Assembly: GCA_037127255.1 (NCBI GenBank)
Contig: JBANSL010000013.1
Location: forward strand, 14,156,688 to 14,220,687
DNA length: 64,000 bases
DNA from: Persicaria tinctoria
Taxonomy: Eukaryota > Streptophyta > Magnoliopsida > Caryophyllales > Polygonaceae
Direction: 5' to 3'
The notes under the pieces are model-generated. The model was not told the origin of the DNA. It did not search any database and saw nothing but the letters and a program-made list of their open reading frames with translations. Shown here piece by piece: positions 32,504 to 46,084 of the stretch. Position 1 is the first letter of the stretch; every line of letters begins with the position of its first letter. Made by a program: the position numbers and the translations under genes.

Positions 32504-33787
32504 ACTCTATTGAGAAGGGGTCTAGGGCAAAACTAATTAAATTGATTTAGGGCCTAAGTGCCCAATTGAATATTTAAAAAAGGTCATCTACCAAAATCAC
32601 CCTATTATATTTCTGGGCCACACCAATTAATAATCCAATATAGTTAGCTAAAAACTTATCTTTTTAAATAATTTATTTAATATAACCTTATACCTTATAT
32701 TTTGATCAATAATATAGCTATATAATTTTTGAATTGTATGCTCTTTGATTTGTAGGTGTTCGTATTGCCATGCTTTTCATTTTGGAGTGAGTATAATGTA
32801 AGACTCCGGGGACTAAAGAAGCTCCAATCCCTGAGACCCGGAATGTATACATGTATACCGGTGGCAAGAGCATGGTATAGGTGTTATTTCAAGCATTTTC
32901 TAATTAGTTACTCCTTTTATTTTAAGTTGTGCCTACTTTTAACATATATGTCCTTTTATTTTTTGCAGCGCGCCCAAAACAATATTTTGGAATTTGAGAT
33001 AAATTAAGTTGATTGAGGGACATTGATGAAGAGTATGTTGGATATCATTAGCATAAGTAAGAATTTACATTGCCAATAGTATGCCCTTAGTTGAGTACAA
33101 GTGAGTATTCTTATCGATTTAGAGCTCATGTAAAATAGATTGATGAGTCAAACGTCTTAATAAAATTTGTATATTAATGAAATGCTTTAATATTTTTATA
33201 TGTTTTTAATATCAAATGCTTTAATATATATAAAAAAAACTTCACAAAAGTGTAGGTACTTAAATTTTATTTAATTTAAAAATATTTAGTGGTTCATATT
33301 GGTAGTTACGAGTATTAGTTAAGGTATCAAGTTTAATACAGTAGAAAACATATTTTATACATTGTTTTTAATGTCAAATGCATTAATATTAAAAAAATTA
33401 TCTTTCAACCTATATTATAAAAGAAATCTATATACAATATATTTATATATAATAGCGGATTCAAATCCGATAACTATCTAATATAAAAAATATATTTATA
33501 TATAGACTGTTAGTGGTATCATATCTTATCAAATATAATGGACAAATATAATGGAGCGTAACTAATTAATACAAGATACAATTTCTTATTTACATTTCTA
33601 TAACAATTTGTACCAAATGGAGGAATAAATTAATTAATAGGGCCTAGAAAAAACAAGGGCATGATCAACATGCGGGATTCTAAGAAGTTTTTAACTTAAT
33701 AATTTATCTTTTTTAGATGAAATTAAATATATTTGTATAAATATTCAACCTTATATTTAAATTAGGTAGAAAATCTATCTATAATGG

Positions 33788-33839
<52 letters not shown>

Positions 33840-33870
33840 AATATTATAAATCTATATTAATCTGTATATC
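32504..33870. other. AT-rich Helitron interior, no gene
   Basis: 32756-33007 holds one short open frame (RLRGLKKLQSLRPGMYTC) without a family I know. 33795-33838 is an (AT)n run. Otherwise nothing. Confidence 0.4.
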
Positions 33871-33875
33871 TATCT

Positions 33876-35633
33876 ATCTATATAAAATACTAAAGCAGAG
33901 GCCAGACCTCTGGTGCGATTTCGCTTCCATAAAATTTTTTGGATTAATACTAAAGCATGAAATTTTCTGGATTAAAACAGGATTATTTTTACTTATGTGT
34001 CATATTTTGGATTAAAGTGATATTATATTTTTGAGTCACCTCAATTAATAAGTCAATATAAGTAGTAAAAAACTTATCTTTTTAATCAAATAATCTATCC
34101 AATATAACCTTATATCTTAATTATGTTTTTTTTTTATATAAATATTCAACGTTCATTTGCCAAATTTTGATTTTGCATTGCAACCGTGGGGCACAATCCC
34201 CTTTGGAATTCATCTGAATTCGGTGCCTGCGGCTCTAATTTTGCTTCCATTGATTGACATTCAACAATGTCTTTGATATTCATAAGATTTGTAACTCCAT
34301 TTTCTAAAGAGTGCAGCTTGGTATGATTGTCAGATGAACGTAATTTCATTGTAGGTTTAGAAGTTAGGTTATTTTTATATTAATTTTTTCCTAGATTTTG
34401 TAGTTTAGATTGATTTTTATATATCTTTAGTATAAAAGTAGTTATGACTGATTTGTTTCTTTTAAAGAAATCTTATTTATGTTTTCTCTACATTTTTTGT
34501 GAAAGATGTCTAAATAAAGACTAATTAAATATTTAAACTCCAAAGATGATATTATTCACATACCGGCAATTATACTCTAATTTTGAGCAATTTGACCTAC
34601 GGCGTATAATCTATCTATCTACTACCATCTATGCAACTAAATTTAATTAATTTATGCTGAACAACAGTGAATAGTGAATTGAAATATATCATCAAATATA
34701 TCATGATGATTACGTAGTTTGGTACACATAGGTTTAGAGATATATCATGATTAGCTTTTTATGTTAATTTTATACAGTAAGCTTTAAAAATATTACCTAT
34801 TATCTTTTCTAGATATCTATATATCTATATATATCTATTCTAAAATACTAAAAAAAGGTCTGAAACGGCCACTGGTGCGATTCACATACGTGATATTTTC
34901 TAGATTAAAATGGTGTTATTTGTTCGTACGTGTCATATTTTGAATTAAAATGGTTTTATCTTATTTTTTTATTTGATCCATCTTATATCTATCCAATATT
35001 TGGTTCATTATTAATAAACCAATATAATTTTGTCATCTCAATTAATGAGTTAGAAAACTTATCTTTTTAGATCAAATAATCTATTCAATATTTGATCAAT
35101 TATCCTACGTTTTAGATCGAATTTTAGTTTATTGTAACCAGAGACCTGAAATGGCATCTGGTGTGATTTCACATATATAGAATTTTCTGGATTAAAACAT
35201 CATTATTTTTGCTGAAATAGCAGTTCTTAATCAATAAATATGCTATAAAATTCACGTTAAAAAATTAGACTATAAAATTTTCAATTCAGAAAATATCACT
35301 TGAACTCATAACTCATATTAGAATGATTTTATTTTTATAAATTATAAAGTAAGCCTTATTAGTTAATTAATTAATTAATCATATATGATCAATCACCAAT
35401 CTAATTTCTAATAAAAATATATATTATCCATTGAAAACAATAAGATTAAATTTGAATAATATTTTATCCAAAAATATGTGAACTTTTATAATAACAATCT
35501 AAATTTAATATTAATATCATTTAAAAATAATTGTCAAATTTATCAATAGATTTTGTTTTAAAAAATAACATACGAGAATATAATAGTAAAAGAAATTAAC
35601 ATGCCGTGCAAGAGCACAGGTAACATATACTAG
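33876..35633. mobile_element. Helitron-like segments with a 3' terminus at 35633
   Basis: Left-end sequences (TCTAT repeats, then TAAAATACTAAAGCAGAGG and GAAATTTTCTGGATTAAA) start near 33876 and 34833. A Helitron-type 3' end, CCGTGCAAGAGCAC followed by AGGTAACATATACTAG, lies at 35604-35633 and is followed by T. No Rep/helicase is visible, so these are non-autonomous. A minus-strand short ORF at 34146-34349 is unassigned. Confidence 0.68.
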
Positions 35634-36353
35634 TAAAATACTAAAACAGAGGCCGCTGGAGCGACCTCGCGTCCACGGAATTTTCTGGATTAAACGGGAT
35701 TATTTTTGCTTAAGTGGCATTTTCTGGATTAAAGTTGTATTATATTTCTTGGCCACATCAATTAATAATCCAATGTAGTTAGGTAAAAAACTTATCTTTT
35801 TAGATCAATAATCTAATATAACCAATCTTTTGTCAAATATTCTAGCTTTTTAGATAAAATTGAATATATTTGTATAAATATTCAACCTTATATTTTAATT
35901 GGAGTACGAATATTTCATATGAAATCGCAAGACCATATTCCTAATAATTTAACTATTTATGAAATAAATAAATAGAACAATATATATTACTTTGTACTCC
36001 GTATAAGTTAGTGTGTTATAGTTGGCACATTATACAAATATGAATAATCATTCTTCATGCCCGTTTATTATATGATTACGAATTGACATAAAAAAATTCA
36101 GAAAATCTTATTTGATTGTTATGAGTTGTGAACAAATATTTCTATATCTGAAGAAAATTCTATATTCTAATTTATTTTCAGTGAATGAACTAGAATTACT
36201 CACTATTATAATTATAATAGCCTTTATTTTAGAAGCTATAATGACTCAATGTAATAACCATCTTTTTTAAGTCCACACCAACCTATTGCGGTCAATAATC
36301 AAAATTAAAAATAGAAAAATACATCTTATACAGCCCAAATTAAGATTAAAAAG

Positions 36354-36424
36354 TGATAGATTACATAGGTCTTAATATTGTATAGTGGGCTAAAAGCCCA
36401 TTAAGGCCCAATACCTTTGTAACT

Positions 36425-36455
<31 letters not shown>

Positions 36456-36511
36456 TATATCAATGAATGGAAAGGGAGAGGAGGACTTTACATCAATTCT
36501 ATCATTCTACA
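36354..36511 (+). repeat. 5' LTR of copia-3
   Basis: 158 bp with a (GT)n run near 36436-36455 that is absent from the 3' LTR; TG...CA ends. Confidence 0.92.
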
Positions 36512-37075
36512 TGGTATCACAGCCTTTTCTTCCTAACAGAACCCTAAATTGATCATCCCGTCTCACCGATCTTCTTCCTCCGACCTTCCCCTCGCCGTCG
36601 CAGTCATCCTCTTCACCGGATCCGACGCCACTCTTCCCAGGCAACTCGCCGGCCGCCGGATCCCCTCCCTCGGCTCGCCCCCTCCGTCCAGTTTCCCTCC
36701 CTCTCGCTATCCCTCGCGCACAGGCGCCACCACCGCAGCCCCGCCGCTGCCCAGATCTACCTCACGCTGTCCTCCTCCCTCGCGCACAGACGCCACCACC
36801 GCAGCCCCGCCGCTGCTCTCGCTGCCCAGATTCGGGAACCGCCAGCCACTCTCAGTCCGGATCCGCCCCTTCCCGTCGTCGCCGAGACATCTCCGTCTCT
36901 GTCCGTACTTCCGAGTTCCATCTGTTCGTGCTTCCAATTTCCATCAAAGAAGAAAGCTACTCTTTTGGAATCTCTTTCAACATAATTACGGAAACGTCCT
37001 TGTATTTTATTTTATTTTTTCGTTTCTGGCCCTAAGCTAATTGTTTTTTAACTTAGTGGCACATCAAAAAAAAAA
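36512..37075 (+). other. Foreign segment in place of gag in copia-3
   Basis: After the primer site the sequence is C/T-rich and contains an imperfect duplication around CGCGCACAGRCGCCACCACC (36715 and 36781). It then turns T-rich and ends CACATC plus A10 before sequence equivalent to the copia-1 gag C-terminus resumes at about 37076. The shape is that of a transcript 3' end with poly(A). It could equally be a short retroposon. Confidence 0.45.
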
Positions 37076-37155
37076 TACCTGGATATCCTACCCCTCGACA
37101 TGCCGGTCCTCAGGCCTCTCTGACATCGCCTGACCCAGGCTATGTTCCGTCAGCT

Positions 37156-40100
37156 CTGCATCACGCCTTCTCCTCTACGCAACCGACATCTTCAGACCCT
37201 TCTTGGTACATGGACACTGGTGCCACCTCCCACATGACGAACTCCTCAGGTAACCTCTCATCTATTTCTTTTAAGGGCCCTGCCCACTCTATTATCGTCG
37301 GAAATGGTGGTCGTCTTGCTACTTCGGGAATTGACCACGCCAAATTACAGACCCCAACCCACCCACTACACCTCAACAATGTCCTTATTGCCCCAAAGAT
37401 TGTCAAAAACCTTATCTCTGTCTGTCGGTTCACTACTGACAACAACGTTTCCCTTACGTTTGATCCCTATGGTTTCTCTGTGAACGATCTTACTACGGGG
37501 TTACTCGCATGAGATGTAACAGCACCGGGGAGCTCTACCCTGTCACACCACCTCCTAAGTCCAGTCAGTCGTGTCCGGTCGCCCTCTCGGCATCATCGTC
37601 CAACCTGTGGCATGCACGCATGGGCCATCCCAGCGCTGCCGTTCTAGATGTCCTCCGTTCCCAGAACCTTGTCACCTGTACTAAAGACCCACGCTCTGGT
37701 TTATGCTCTTCCTGCCAACTAGGCAAACATGCCAGACTGCCGTTCCAACGGTCTTTGACCTCTACCCTTGCTCCCTTTGATATAATTCACAGCGACATTT
37801 GGACCTCTCCCGTGCCTAGCAAGGAGGGTCACAAGTACTACCTCTTGTTTCTTGATGATTACACTTATTACTTATGGGTCTTCCCGTTGCATTTCAAGTC
37901 CCAAGTGTTTCCTGTCTTTGCCAGATTCCATACCTACATCAAAACACAGTTTCACATGTCCATCAAATGTTTCCAATGTGACAATGGTCGTGAATTTGAC
38001 GACAAAGACTTTCACTCCTTCTTTGCCGCAAATGGGATCTCCTATCGCTTGTCTTGCCCCTATACTTCTCAGCAGAATGGCAAGGCAGAAAGAATCATCA
38101 GAACCATTACCAACATGATGCTCTCTCTCCTCTTCCACGCATCTATTCCCCTTCCCTATTGGCCTCACGCCTTATCCACCACATGTTATCTCCTAAACAT
38201 TCTCCCTTCCACTACCCTACACCATCGCTCACCAGCTCAGACACTTTATTACGCCGAGCCTAGGTATGATCACCTTCGCACCTTCGGGTGCTTGTGTTTC
38301 CCAAACCAGTCCTCCACAGCCCCGCACAAGCTTCACCCGCGCTCCACTCCATGTGTCTTCCTAGGCTATTCGTCTGATCATCGCGGTTACATTTGCCTCG
38401 ATATCAAGACCCACAAGATCATTCTCTCACGTCATGTCACCTTTGATGAGTCGCGATTTCCCTTTGCGTCTCCCACACCCCCTGTGTCTCCGTTAGAGTC
38501 TGAGTCACCATTCCCTCACTTCCTTTTTCCCCAGAGCTCTCCCGGTGCTCCTGCGTCTCCCCCTCCCCCACCACCCCCCACCACCAGACCACACACCCGC
38601 AGCGTCTCCGGTGTCTTCCGACCCCGTCAGATCGTATCCATGACTACCACCCATCGCCCAACCATCCAACCTCGTGGCCTAGCAAAGCAGTCCCCCCGCC
38701 AAACACCAATGTCGCGGGCGCCGCACACTGCTGCGCCCGCAGCCTATCAATTGTCCATGCCCCCAGCATCGCATCACCTACTGGCGGCGCCCGCCGCAAC
38801 ACATGCTGCGCCCGCCGCATCCCTCCCCGTCTCGCATCACCCACTTGCGGCGCCCGCCGCAGGGTATACTGCGCCCGCTGCATCCCACACCGCCTCTGCA
38901 CCCCTTACCCACAGCTCTGCTGCGCCCGCCGCCTCATCCCCATGCTTAGCCCCTCTTGCTCCCATCCGTCCCGACACCCAATCACCCTCTGCCTCCACCC
39001 AGACCTCCCTCTTCCCCATTCCCACCTCCCACAAAACAGCCCTCCAAGACCCGAATTGGCAGGCGGCTATGCTCGACGAATACAGGGCCCTTACGAAGAA
39101 TGGTACTTGGATTCTTGTTCCTCGCCCTCCTGAAGCGAACGTCATTCGTTGTATGTGGCTCTTTAGTCACAAGTTCCGATCTGATGGGATTTTGGAGCGC
39201 TATAAGGCCCGTCTTGTGGTGAACGGTAGATCTCAGCAGGGAGGTATTGATTGTGATGAGACGTTCAGCCCTGTGGTCAAGCCTGCCACTATCCGAGTGG
39301 TCCTGAGTCTAGCTCTGTCGCGCAACTGGGCCATCCATCAGTTAGATGTCAAGAACGCATTTCTCCATGGCCATCTGAATGAGACTGTCTACATGTTTCA
39401 GCCGCCGGGGTTTGCTGATGCTGACCGTCCGAAGCATGTTTGTCTCCTCAAGCGCTCTCTGTATGGTCTGAAACAGGCTCCGCGGGCTTGGTTCCAGCGT
39501 TTTGCCTCTCATCTGCTCCGTTTGGGTTTCACTGGCAGCCGTTCCGATTCGTCTCTGTTTATCTATCGCCGAGGCTCAGACTTGGCATTCCTGTTGCTAT
39601 ATGTCGACGACATCATTCTCACCGCCTCTTCTGATGCTCTTCGGAGGTCTATTATTTCGCAGTTGAGTGCGGAATTCGCCATGTCTGATCTGGGTCAGTT
39701 GTCTTATTTTTTGGGAGTTGCTGTTCAGCGTCATGCGTCAGGTCTGTTTCTCTCACAGGGTAAGTATGCTGCAGAGATTGTTGCTCGGGCTAAGATGGTC
39801 AACTGTAATCCAGTCGACACCCCTGTCGATACATCCAACAAGCTCAGTGCTCATTCTGGTCCTTTGGTTGATGACCCGACATTGTACAGGAGCCTCGCTG
39901 GTGCTCTTCAGTATCTCACTTTCACCAGGCCTGACATTAGTTACGTCGTTCAGCAGGTCTGCTTGTTCATGCATGCACCTAGGGAACCTCACTTTCAGGC
40001 TTTGAAGCGGATCATTTGGTACATCAGCGGCACTCTTGAGCTCGGCACCACGATCACTCCTTCCTCTAAGCTCGATCTTGTTGCTTACACTGATGCAGAT

Positions 40101-40499
40101 TGGGGTGGTTGTCCTGACACACGTCGCTCCACGTCTGGGTACTGCGTCTTCCTCAACGACACCCTTGTGTCATGGTCTGCCAAGCGTCAGTCCGTCGTAT
40201 CTCGCTCCAGCGCTGAGGCCGAATACAGGGGTGTTGCCAACATTGTGTCCGAGTGCTCTTGGCTCCAGAACCTCCTCCTTGAGCTCCGTTGTCCCCTTCA
40301 GAAGGCCACTCTGGTCTATACGGACAACGTCTCCGCCGTCTACCTGGCTAGCAACCCAGTCCAGCATCAACGCACGAAGCACATTGAGCTTGATCTCCAC
40401 TTTGTAAGGGACAAGGTTGCCATTGGACATGTCCGCGTTCTCCATGTCTCGTTCTCTTATCAGTACCCTGATATATTCACCAAGGGTTTACCTCGATAG
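37156..40499 (+). pseudogene. Pol of copia-3: protease, integrase, RT, RNase H, one frameshift
   Basis: The protease WYMDTGATSHM (about 37205-37240) is intact. A single-base loss near 37500 shifts to the 37509 frame, which stays open for 996 codons. It has GAG-pre-integrase LWHARMGHP, integrase (HSDIWTSP, CDNGREFDD, NGKAERII), RT QLDVKNAFLHG, intact YVDD at 39600-39611, then RNase H YTDADWGG and SSAEAEYRG. It ends slightly early at 40499 (KGLPR then stop), trimming the C-terminal tail present in copia-1. It is the best preserved pol in the window. Confidence 0.93.
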
Positions 40500-40562
40500 T
40501 TATTCATTGATTTTCGTTCCAGTCTCACTGTAAGGACCCCTCCCGTTTCGACTGCGGGGGTT

Positions 40563-40702
40563 TGATAGATTACATAGGTCTTAATATTGTATAGTGGGCT
40601 AAAAGCCCATTAACTCCCAATACCTTTGTAACCTATATATATATGTTATATCAATGAATGGAAAGGAAGAGGAGGACTTTACATCAATTCTATCATTCTA
40701 CA
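40563..40702 (+). repeat. 3' LTR of copia-3
   Basis: 140 bp, preceded by CTGCGGGGGTT polypurine tract, followed by TSD AAAAG. Confidence 0.93.
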
Positions 40703-42149
40703 AAAAGTAACGGGGCTGGATCGCAAAATGTTCTCTTTCGATCATAATAATTCCCATTTCAAAGATGTAAAATACCCTATATATAATATAATGAAGTATT
40801 ATATACTTTTTGGATTACAAATTTAATTAATGATTGAAAACTAACGAAGAATAAAAAGAAATCAAATTAACTTACAAATAAACAAATATATTTAACGTAC
40901 AAATATACTATAATGTTAAATACTTCTGAAAATATATACTGAAAATTCAATTTTAAAAAAAAAACATTTTTAGATTCCCTGAAAAAAATAAAATTTGATA
41001 TATTTTTTAGATTAATAATTCATAAATAAACAAAATTAAAAATTAAAACCTATATTTTATTTTTCATCCATGTTAATTAAAAACATTCATCTTAATTTTA
41101 ACCACGTCGTTATTATATATATAAATATTGATTAAATTGTTTTATAATAACTTGAAATATAAAAGAGATATGTAATTTATCTTTTACCGATTTAACTCAA
41201 TCTATAAATTAACCAAGTGAAATTTATCTTTTGATCAAATAATCTAGCTCATATAACCTTAGGTTTTTTTATATAAATATTCAACTTTATATCTGAATTA
41301 GGTAGAAAACTTATCATTTTAGAGAAATTTATCAAATATTATTAATGCTGGGCAATTTTTTTTGAAACTTAATGTTTGGATATTGTTGAATATTTAAGTA
41401 TTAATTCCATATTTTGCCTTCATCTTTTATTCTTCCACCAAATCAACATATATTTGACCAAATGTTTATCACCACCCCGGCATGCACCACCTATTTGAAT
41501 ATTTACTACATCGTTTCAAGGCAACAGAGTACTTGTGTAGTTGTGTATGTATTTAACAGTATTACGAAATCAATATTAATCTATGGGAGAAAACTTACCT
41601 TAGTAAAATATTTTTACTAATGGAGATTAATCCTTTTTTTTTCTCAAGCTAATGATAAATATATTTATATATAGAGTATATATCAAATTAGTCGGAAGAT
41701 TTTTTTCGGTCATTTTGCAAATGTGGATGGCTCCTTATTTAAAATAAAAGATAATTATTAAACTTTTAAGATAGAAATAAATATTTTTTGAAAGAAAAAA
41801 AAAATTAAGAAGATGGAAATATAATTAAAAATTAATGTTTTTTTGTAATATACATGCATATGATTAAAACATAATATAAATTATATATTTAATTATTTTT
41901 ACTTCATAGATTTATCATTTTATCCTTTATCACACATGGTATTATGATGAATATTTATCTTTTTTTTTTAAAGTTGTTGCGAAGTAATTTATATACTTGC
42001 TTATGATTAATTGAAAATTCAAGAATAAAGATTTATTTCAATGTTAATTTTTATAATTTAATAAAAATTAATAGTTTAAAAATAAATTAAGGAAGTTATA
42101 AGATATATTTTTTTAAGAAACCGCGCAAAGTCGCGGGCCACGATACTAG

Positions 42150-44645
42150 TAAAATACTAAAACAGAGACCGCTGGAGCGACCTCACGGCCACGGAATTTT
42201 CTAGATTAAACGGGATTATTTTTGTCTGCGTGACATTTTCTGGATTAAAGTGGTATTATATTTTTGGGCCACATCAATTCATAAGTCAATATAGTTAGCT
42301 AAAAACTTATCTTTTTACATAATTTATTCAATATAACCTTTTAACTTATATTTTAATTAGATTATGTGATTGATATATTTATCCATTTAACAAATATAAT
42401 TAAATGCATGCATATCATGAATGATGCAAATTAAAAGGTAGAATGGATTACACCGTTAAATTTCGATCAAATTTTGGTCGAATTAAATAAAAAAAACTTA
42501 TCTTATTAACCCTAGAGAAAATCGATGATATATAGGTAATTGAAAAAATAATAAGATAAATATTTACTATAATGAACAACTTGAAAATTTTCGAGTATTT
42601 GCTATATAAAACTATATCTAGAGAAGATTTATTGACGTAATTGGGAAAAAAAATTCTCAATCAAGAGTTTAGTGCTAATCTCTCAATTTGGTGCGATTCG
42701 CATACGTGGCATTTTTTGGATTAAAATGGTGTTATTTTTTCATACATGTTATATTCTAGATTAATATGGTATTTTTTTTTTATCTATATCAATTAATAAG
42801 CCAAAATAATTTTGTCATCTCAGTTAACGGTCCTACTTATTTTAATAAATATCCAACCTTATATCTTAAATAGGTAGAAAAATTATCATTTTATATAAAA
42901 TAATATATCCAATATATATAAAGAAAAATAATACCGTACTCCAATAAAAATAATACAAATAAAATAGTAATTTTTTTACTAAGAATTAATTATATCTTAA
43001 TCCATTTTGATAAAAAAAAATGTTTCTATTTAAGTTATAAATTTTTATCAAACTTAACAAACCAATATAAGATAACAATTTCTTTGTAAATGACAATTCA
43101 TTATTTATAAATAATATATCTAACGATGAAAGTAAACAAATATTTTATACCATTAATAAAAATTATTCATACAAAGCCATTTAACGTTGTAAATGGTAAA
43201 AAAAAAAACTTATTTTTTAGGTCAAATAATCTATCTAATATAACCTTATATCTTAATTAGACAAATTTATCTAATATTATTCATTTTGGCAATAATTAGG
43301 TAGAAAACTTATCTTTTTATTATAACCTCATATCTTTAATAATCCACCAACATTAAATTAAATGATAAAGAAATAAATTTTAAGTAGTACGTTCTTTATA
43401 AATACATTATAACCTCAAATCTTAAGTAGTGCGTTCTTTATTTTTCGTGAACTACACATATAATTCATACGTACTTATTAATATTATAAATACATCATAA
43501 TTTAAATACATTTATAAAAAAAAATAAAAAAAATCATAAAGAAATAAATTTTAGAAAATAATTAAAATTAAAATATTCAAGTTAAAATCTATCATAGCTT
43601 TTTAAATCAAAATTATTTAAAAAATTTATATTATATAATTTTTTCACAGTTTTTTAAAAAAATAAATGTATATGAATTATCATTTACAAAACAAATATAT
43701 TTTTGTAAATTAATTTTAACATTTTAAAATATAATATTATGGGGCAACATTTTTGAATGGTCTAATATTCCCTCCTTTAATTAAAAATATGTCCTTTTGA
43801 TTTTTAACACATTTTTTAAGGATTAAAAACTAAAGCAGAGACCTGAAACGGGCTCCGGTGCGATTTAGCATCCATGGAATTTTCTAAATTGAAAAGGAAT
43901 TATTTTTGCTTATGTGTCATATTTTGAATTAGGTAAATTAAGGAGAAAATGTTGGACCCTCATGGCTAAGGATAAGATAATGAAATTGATAGAAAAATTG
44001 ATAGATCTAGGTGGGATAGAAGAATTGATAAAGGGAATATATTACAAAAGAAATATATATAAAATATATTTACATATACCACCGTTAGTGGATCCAAGTC
44101 CGATAATATCAATTTAGTCAAATTAATATATTAGGTAAACATTCTATCTTTTAGATAAATATTAGGTAAAAATTCTAAGGGACTGAAATTAGTTGAATTT
44201 CAATCAATATCTTCTAAGGGTTTTTTTTATAATACATGACCAAAGTAATCTATATAAAACATATATATAAAGCACCGATGCAACTCCCAAATCCATATCT
44301 TAATTATAAAATTATATTAGGTAGGTTGTTCAAAAAATAAATTGTTATACACTCTATACTTGCTTGCTTTGAAGGTCAATTAATAATCTAATATAATATC
44401 TTAATTATAAAATTATATTAGGTAGGTTGAATCCTACTAGTCTTCTGTAAAGACAGCTCTTGATCATCAATTGATTTGGCTTTTGCTCAAAAAAAAAAAC
44501 CGGTGCACACCCCCTATCCGTACGTACGTAGTATATATGATTTGATGAGATTAAACTAAATAAACAAAGCCCTAATAATATTTCTAATCCCTCAAACCAC
44601 AGTTGCCCCTTCCGATCCCCTCGAAATCAATCATCCGAATCGCTT
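42150..44645. other. Further Helitron-like left-end copies in AT-rich DNA
   Basis: Left-end sequence (TAAAATACTAAAACAGAGAC, CACGGAATTTTCTAGATTAA) starts at 42150. More degenerate copies start near 42690 and 43834. A truncated Stowaway-like end (TTCCCTCCTTTAATTAAAA) is at about 43769. No gene and no matching 3' terminus found. Confidence 0.5.
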
Positions 44646-45673
44646 ATGGAAGAAGAACCGTTTTCGCAATTGCCGGTACAGATTTGGGTTGACATATTCC
44701 ACAAACTCCCTCTCATATTCGTCGTCGGCCGATGCTCGCTTGTGTGCAAGCAATCACCCGCCAAGCCTCCTCTTGAAGGCGGATAAGATCTCGGCGACAA
44801 CGCCCTTAAGTGCATAATCGACGCCGATGGGGGATCGCGCAATTTCTGTGTGGGGCGTCCATATCCATTCCGCTGCCAAATTTTTGGAACGTCGGGTGTC
44901 GTGTTTGGCTCTTGCGACGGCTTGGTCGCGCTCTACCTGCTTCCCGGCGAATTTCTCCTCTTCAATCCGTGTACTAAAGCTGAGAAATGGGTGCGCGCGG
45001 ACAGCGCTATATCCCATCCCGTGATCTGGCGGAGCTTGAGCTTCTACGGGCTATTCCGTGACCTCGCTCAACACGACAAGTACAACGTCGTTATGTCCGA
45101 TAATGCGACGAACTTCTTTGTGTTGAGCCTCCGCGACGGAAGCTTCAACTCCAAAAAAACTGTCGCAAAAGTTAGACCGTGTTATTTCCAGCTGCCAAGC
45201 CACGCTTGTCAAGGGGGCTCCTCACTGGGCCGGTCTCTTTGGCTATGAGGATGCTGTAGTCATCTACTTGGATCTGCTCTCGGAGGAGCTTCGGACGGTT
45301 CGATTTCCTGAATTGAGAGAGGTTTTATGGGGCGGTTTTGGACGGGACCAAATTCGGCTTGCGATTGGGAGCTTTGGACGGGCAATTGGTGATGACACTT
45401 CAAGTGATAAACTACGACATTGATGTGTGGAGTTTGAGGGAATATAGGAATGAACCCTCCAATTGGATCAGGCTATTTGTAATCGCCAACTTCCTTCCTG
45501 GTCCTGGTCCTTGTACTCCTACAATAATTTTGCTACGAATTTTATCGCGGGTGAGTGAAGACGAGATCTTGATCCATGCATCGGAAGGTTTGATGATTTA
45601 TAACATTAGAAATCGAAGTTGGCATTATCTACTCTCGTTCCACGGATTGCCTCATCATGAAATAGTATCTTAA
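44646..45673 (+). pseudogene. F-box protein pseudogene, frameshifted
   Basis: ATG 44646 gives an F-box start (FSQLPVQIWVDIFHKLPL, CSLVCK) that runs into TAA within about 47 codons. Later frames continue the family pattern: VFGSCDGLVALY, FLLFNPCTKAEKWVR (44850-45248) and FGLRLGALDGQLVMT, WSLREYRNEPSNW (45338-45673), ending at TAA. At least two frameshifts separate the parts. An SCF adaptor role was likely in the ancestor. Confidence 0.8.
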
Positions 45674-46084
45674 TTATATTCTGAGTTTGGTTTCTCCTAG
45701 TAAAAATTAATTTGGAGAGGTAAGCGTCGTGTTAGCTATGTCTATTTGGTGTTCTTGCTAGTCACAATGTTGCCATCTCGATTTACCATGGCTTGTCTGA
45801 TATTTCAAAGGGGCGATGAGAATGATGTGTTAGGCTTTGAAAGTTGAGTTTGTGTATTGCTAATGATTGTTTATTAATTGTGCCGCGATGTCTATTTGGT
45901 GTCCTTTGATAGAGAAATAAAATAGTGGTGGTATGTGGATTGCTGGGATAAGATGTTGCAGGCTAGTAGATATACCGCGCCGGGAAGTTATGATGCAAAA
46001 CATGACTGTAGATAAGGGATCGTGTCCTTTGTTTAGCTGGTGAGCCAATGAATTGAATGTCCATTTTTGTACATTCACTTTTTG

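Larger units (their letters stand above)
36354..40702 (+). mobile_element. Short-LTR Ty1/copia element (copia-3), recent, gag-less
   Basis: LTR1 36354-36511 and LTR2 40563-40702 start TGATAGATTAC and end TTCTACA. The TSD is AAAAG (36349-36353, 40703-40707). The primer site TGGTATCACAGCC follows LTR1. Outside a (GT)n length difference the LTRs differ at about four bases, so it is younger than copia-1. Pol is nearly intact, but most of gag is replaced by unrelated C-rich sequence ending in ten A at 37066-37075. Confidence 0.94.
35634..42149. mobile_element. Helitron-like element split by copia-3
   Basis: Left-end sequence TAAAATACTAAAACAGAGGC starts at 35634, directly after the CTAG of the preceding element. 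The 3' end has the hairpin CCGCG CAAAGT CGCGG (42121-42136) and ends ATACTAG at 42149, followed by T. Copia-3 (36354-40702) is inserted inside. The remainder is AT-rich with no transposase. Confidence 0.68.

Noticed and set aside
43769..43833. Stowaway-like end TTCCCTCCTTTAATTAAAA
   Set aside because: Only one end is visible and no TA-flanked partner was found, so not called as an element.
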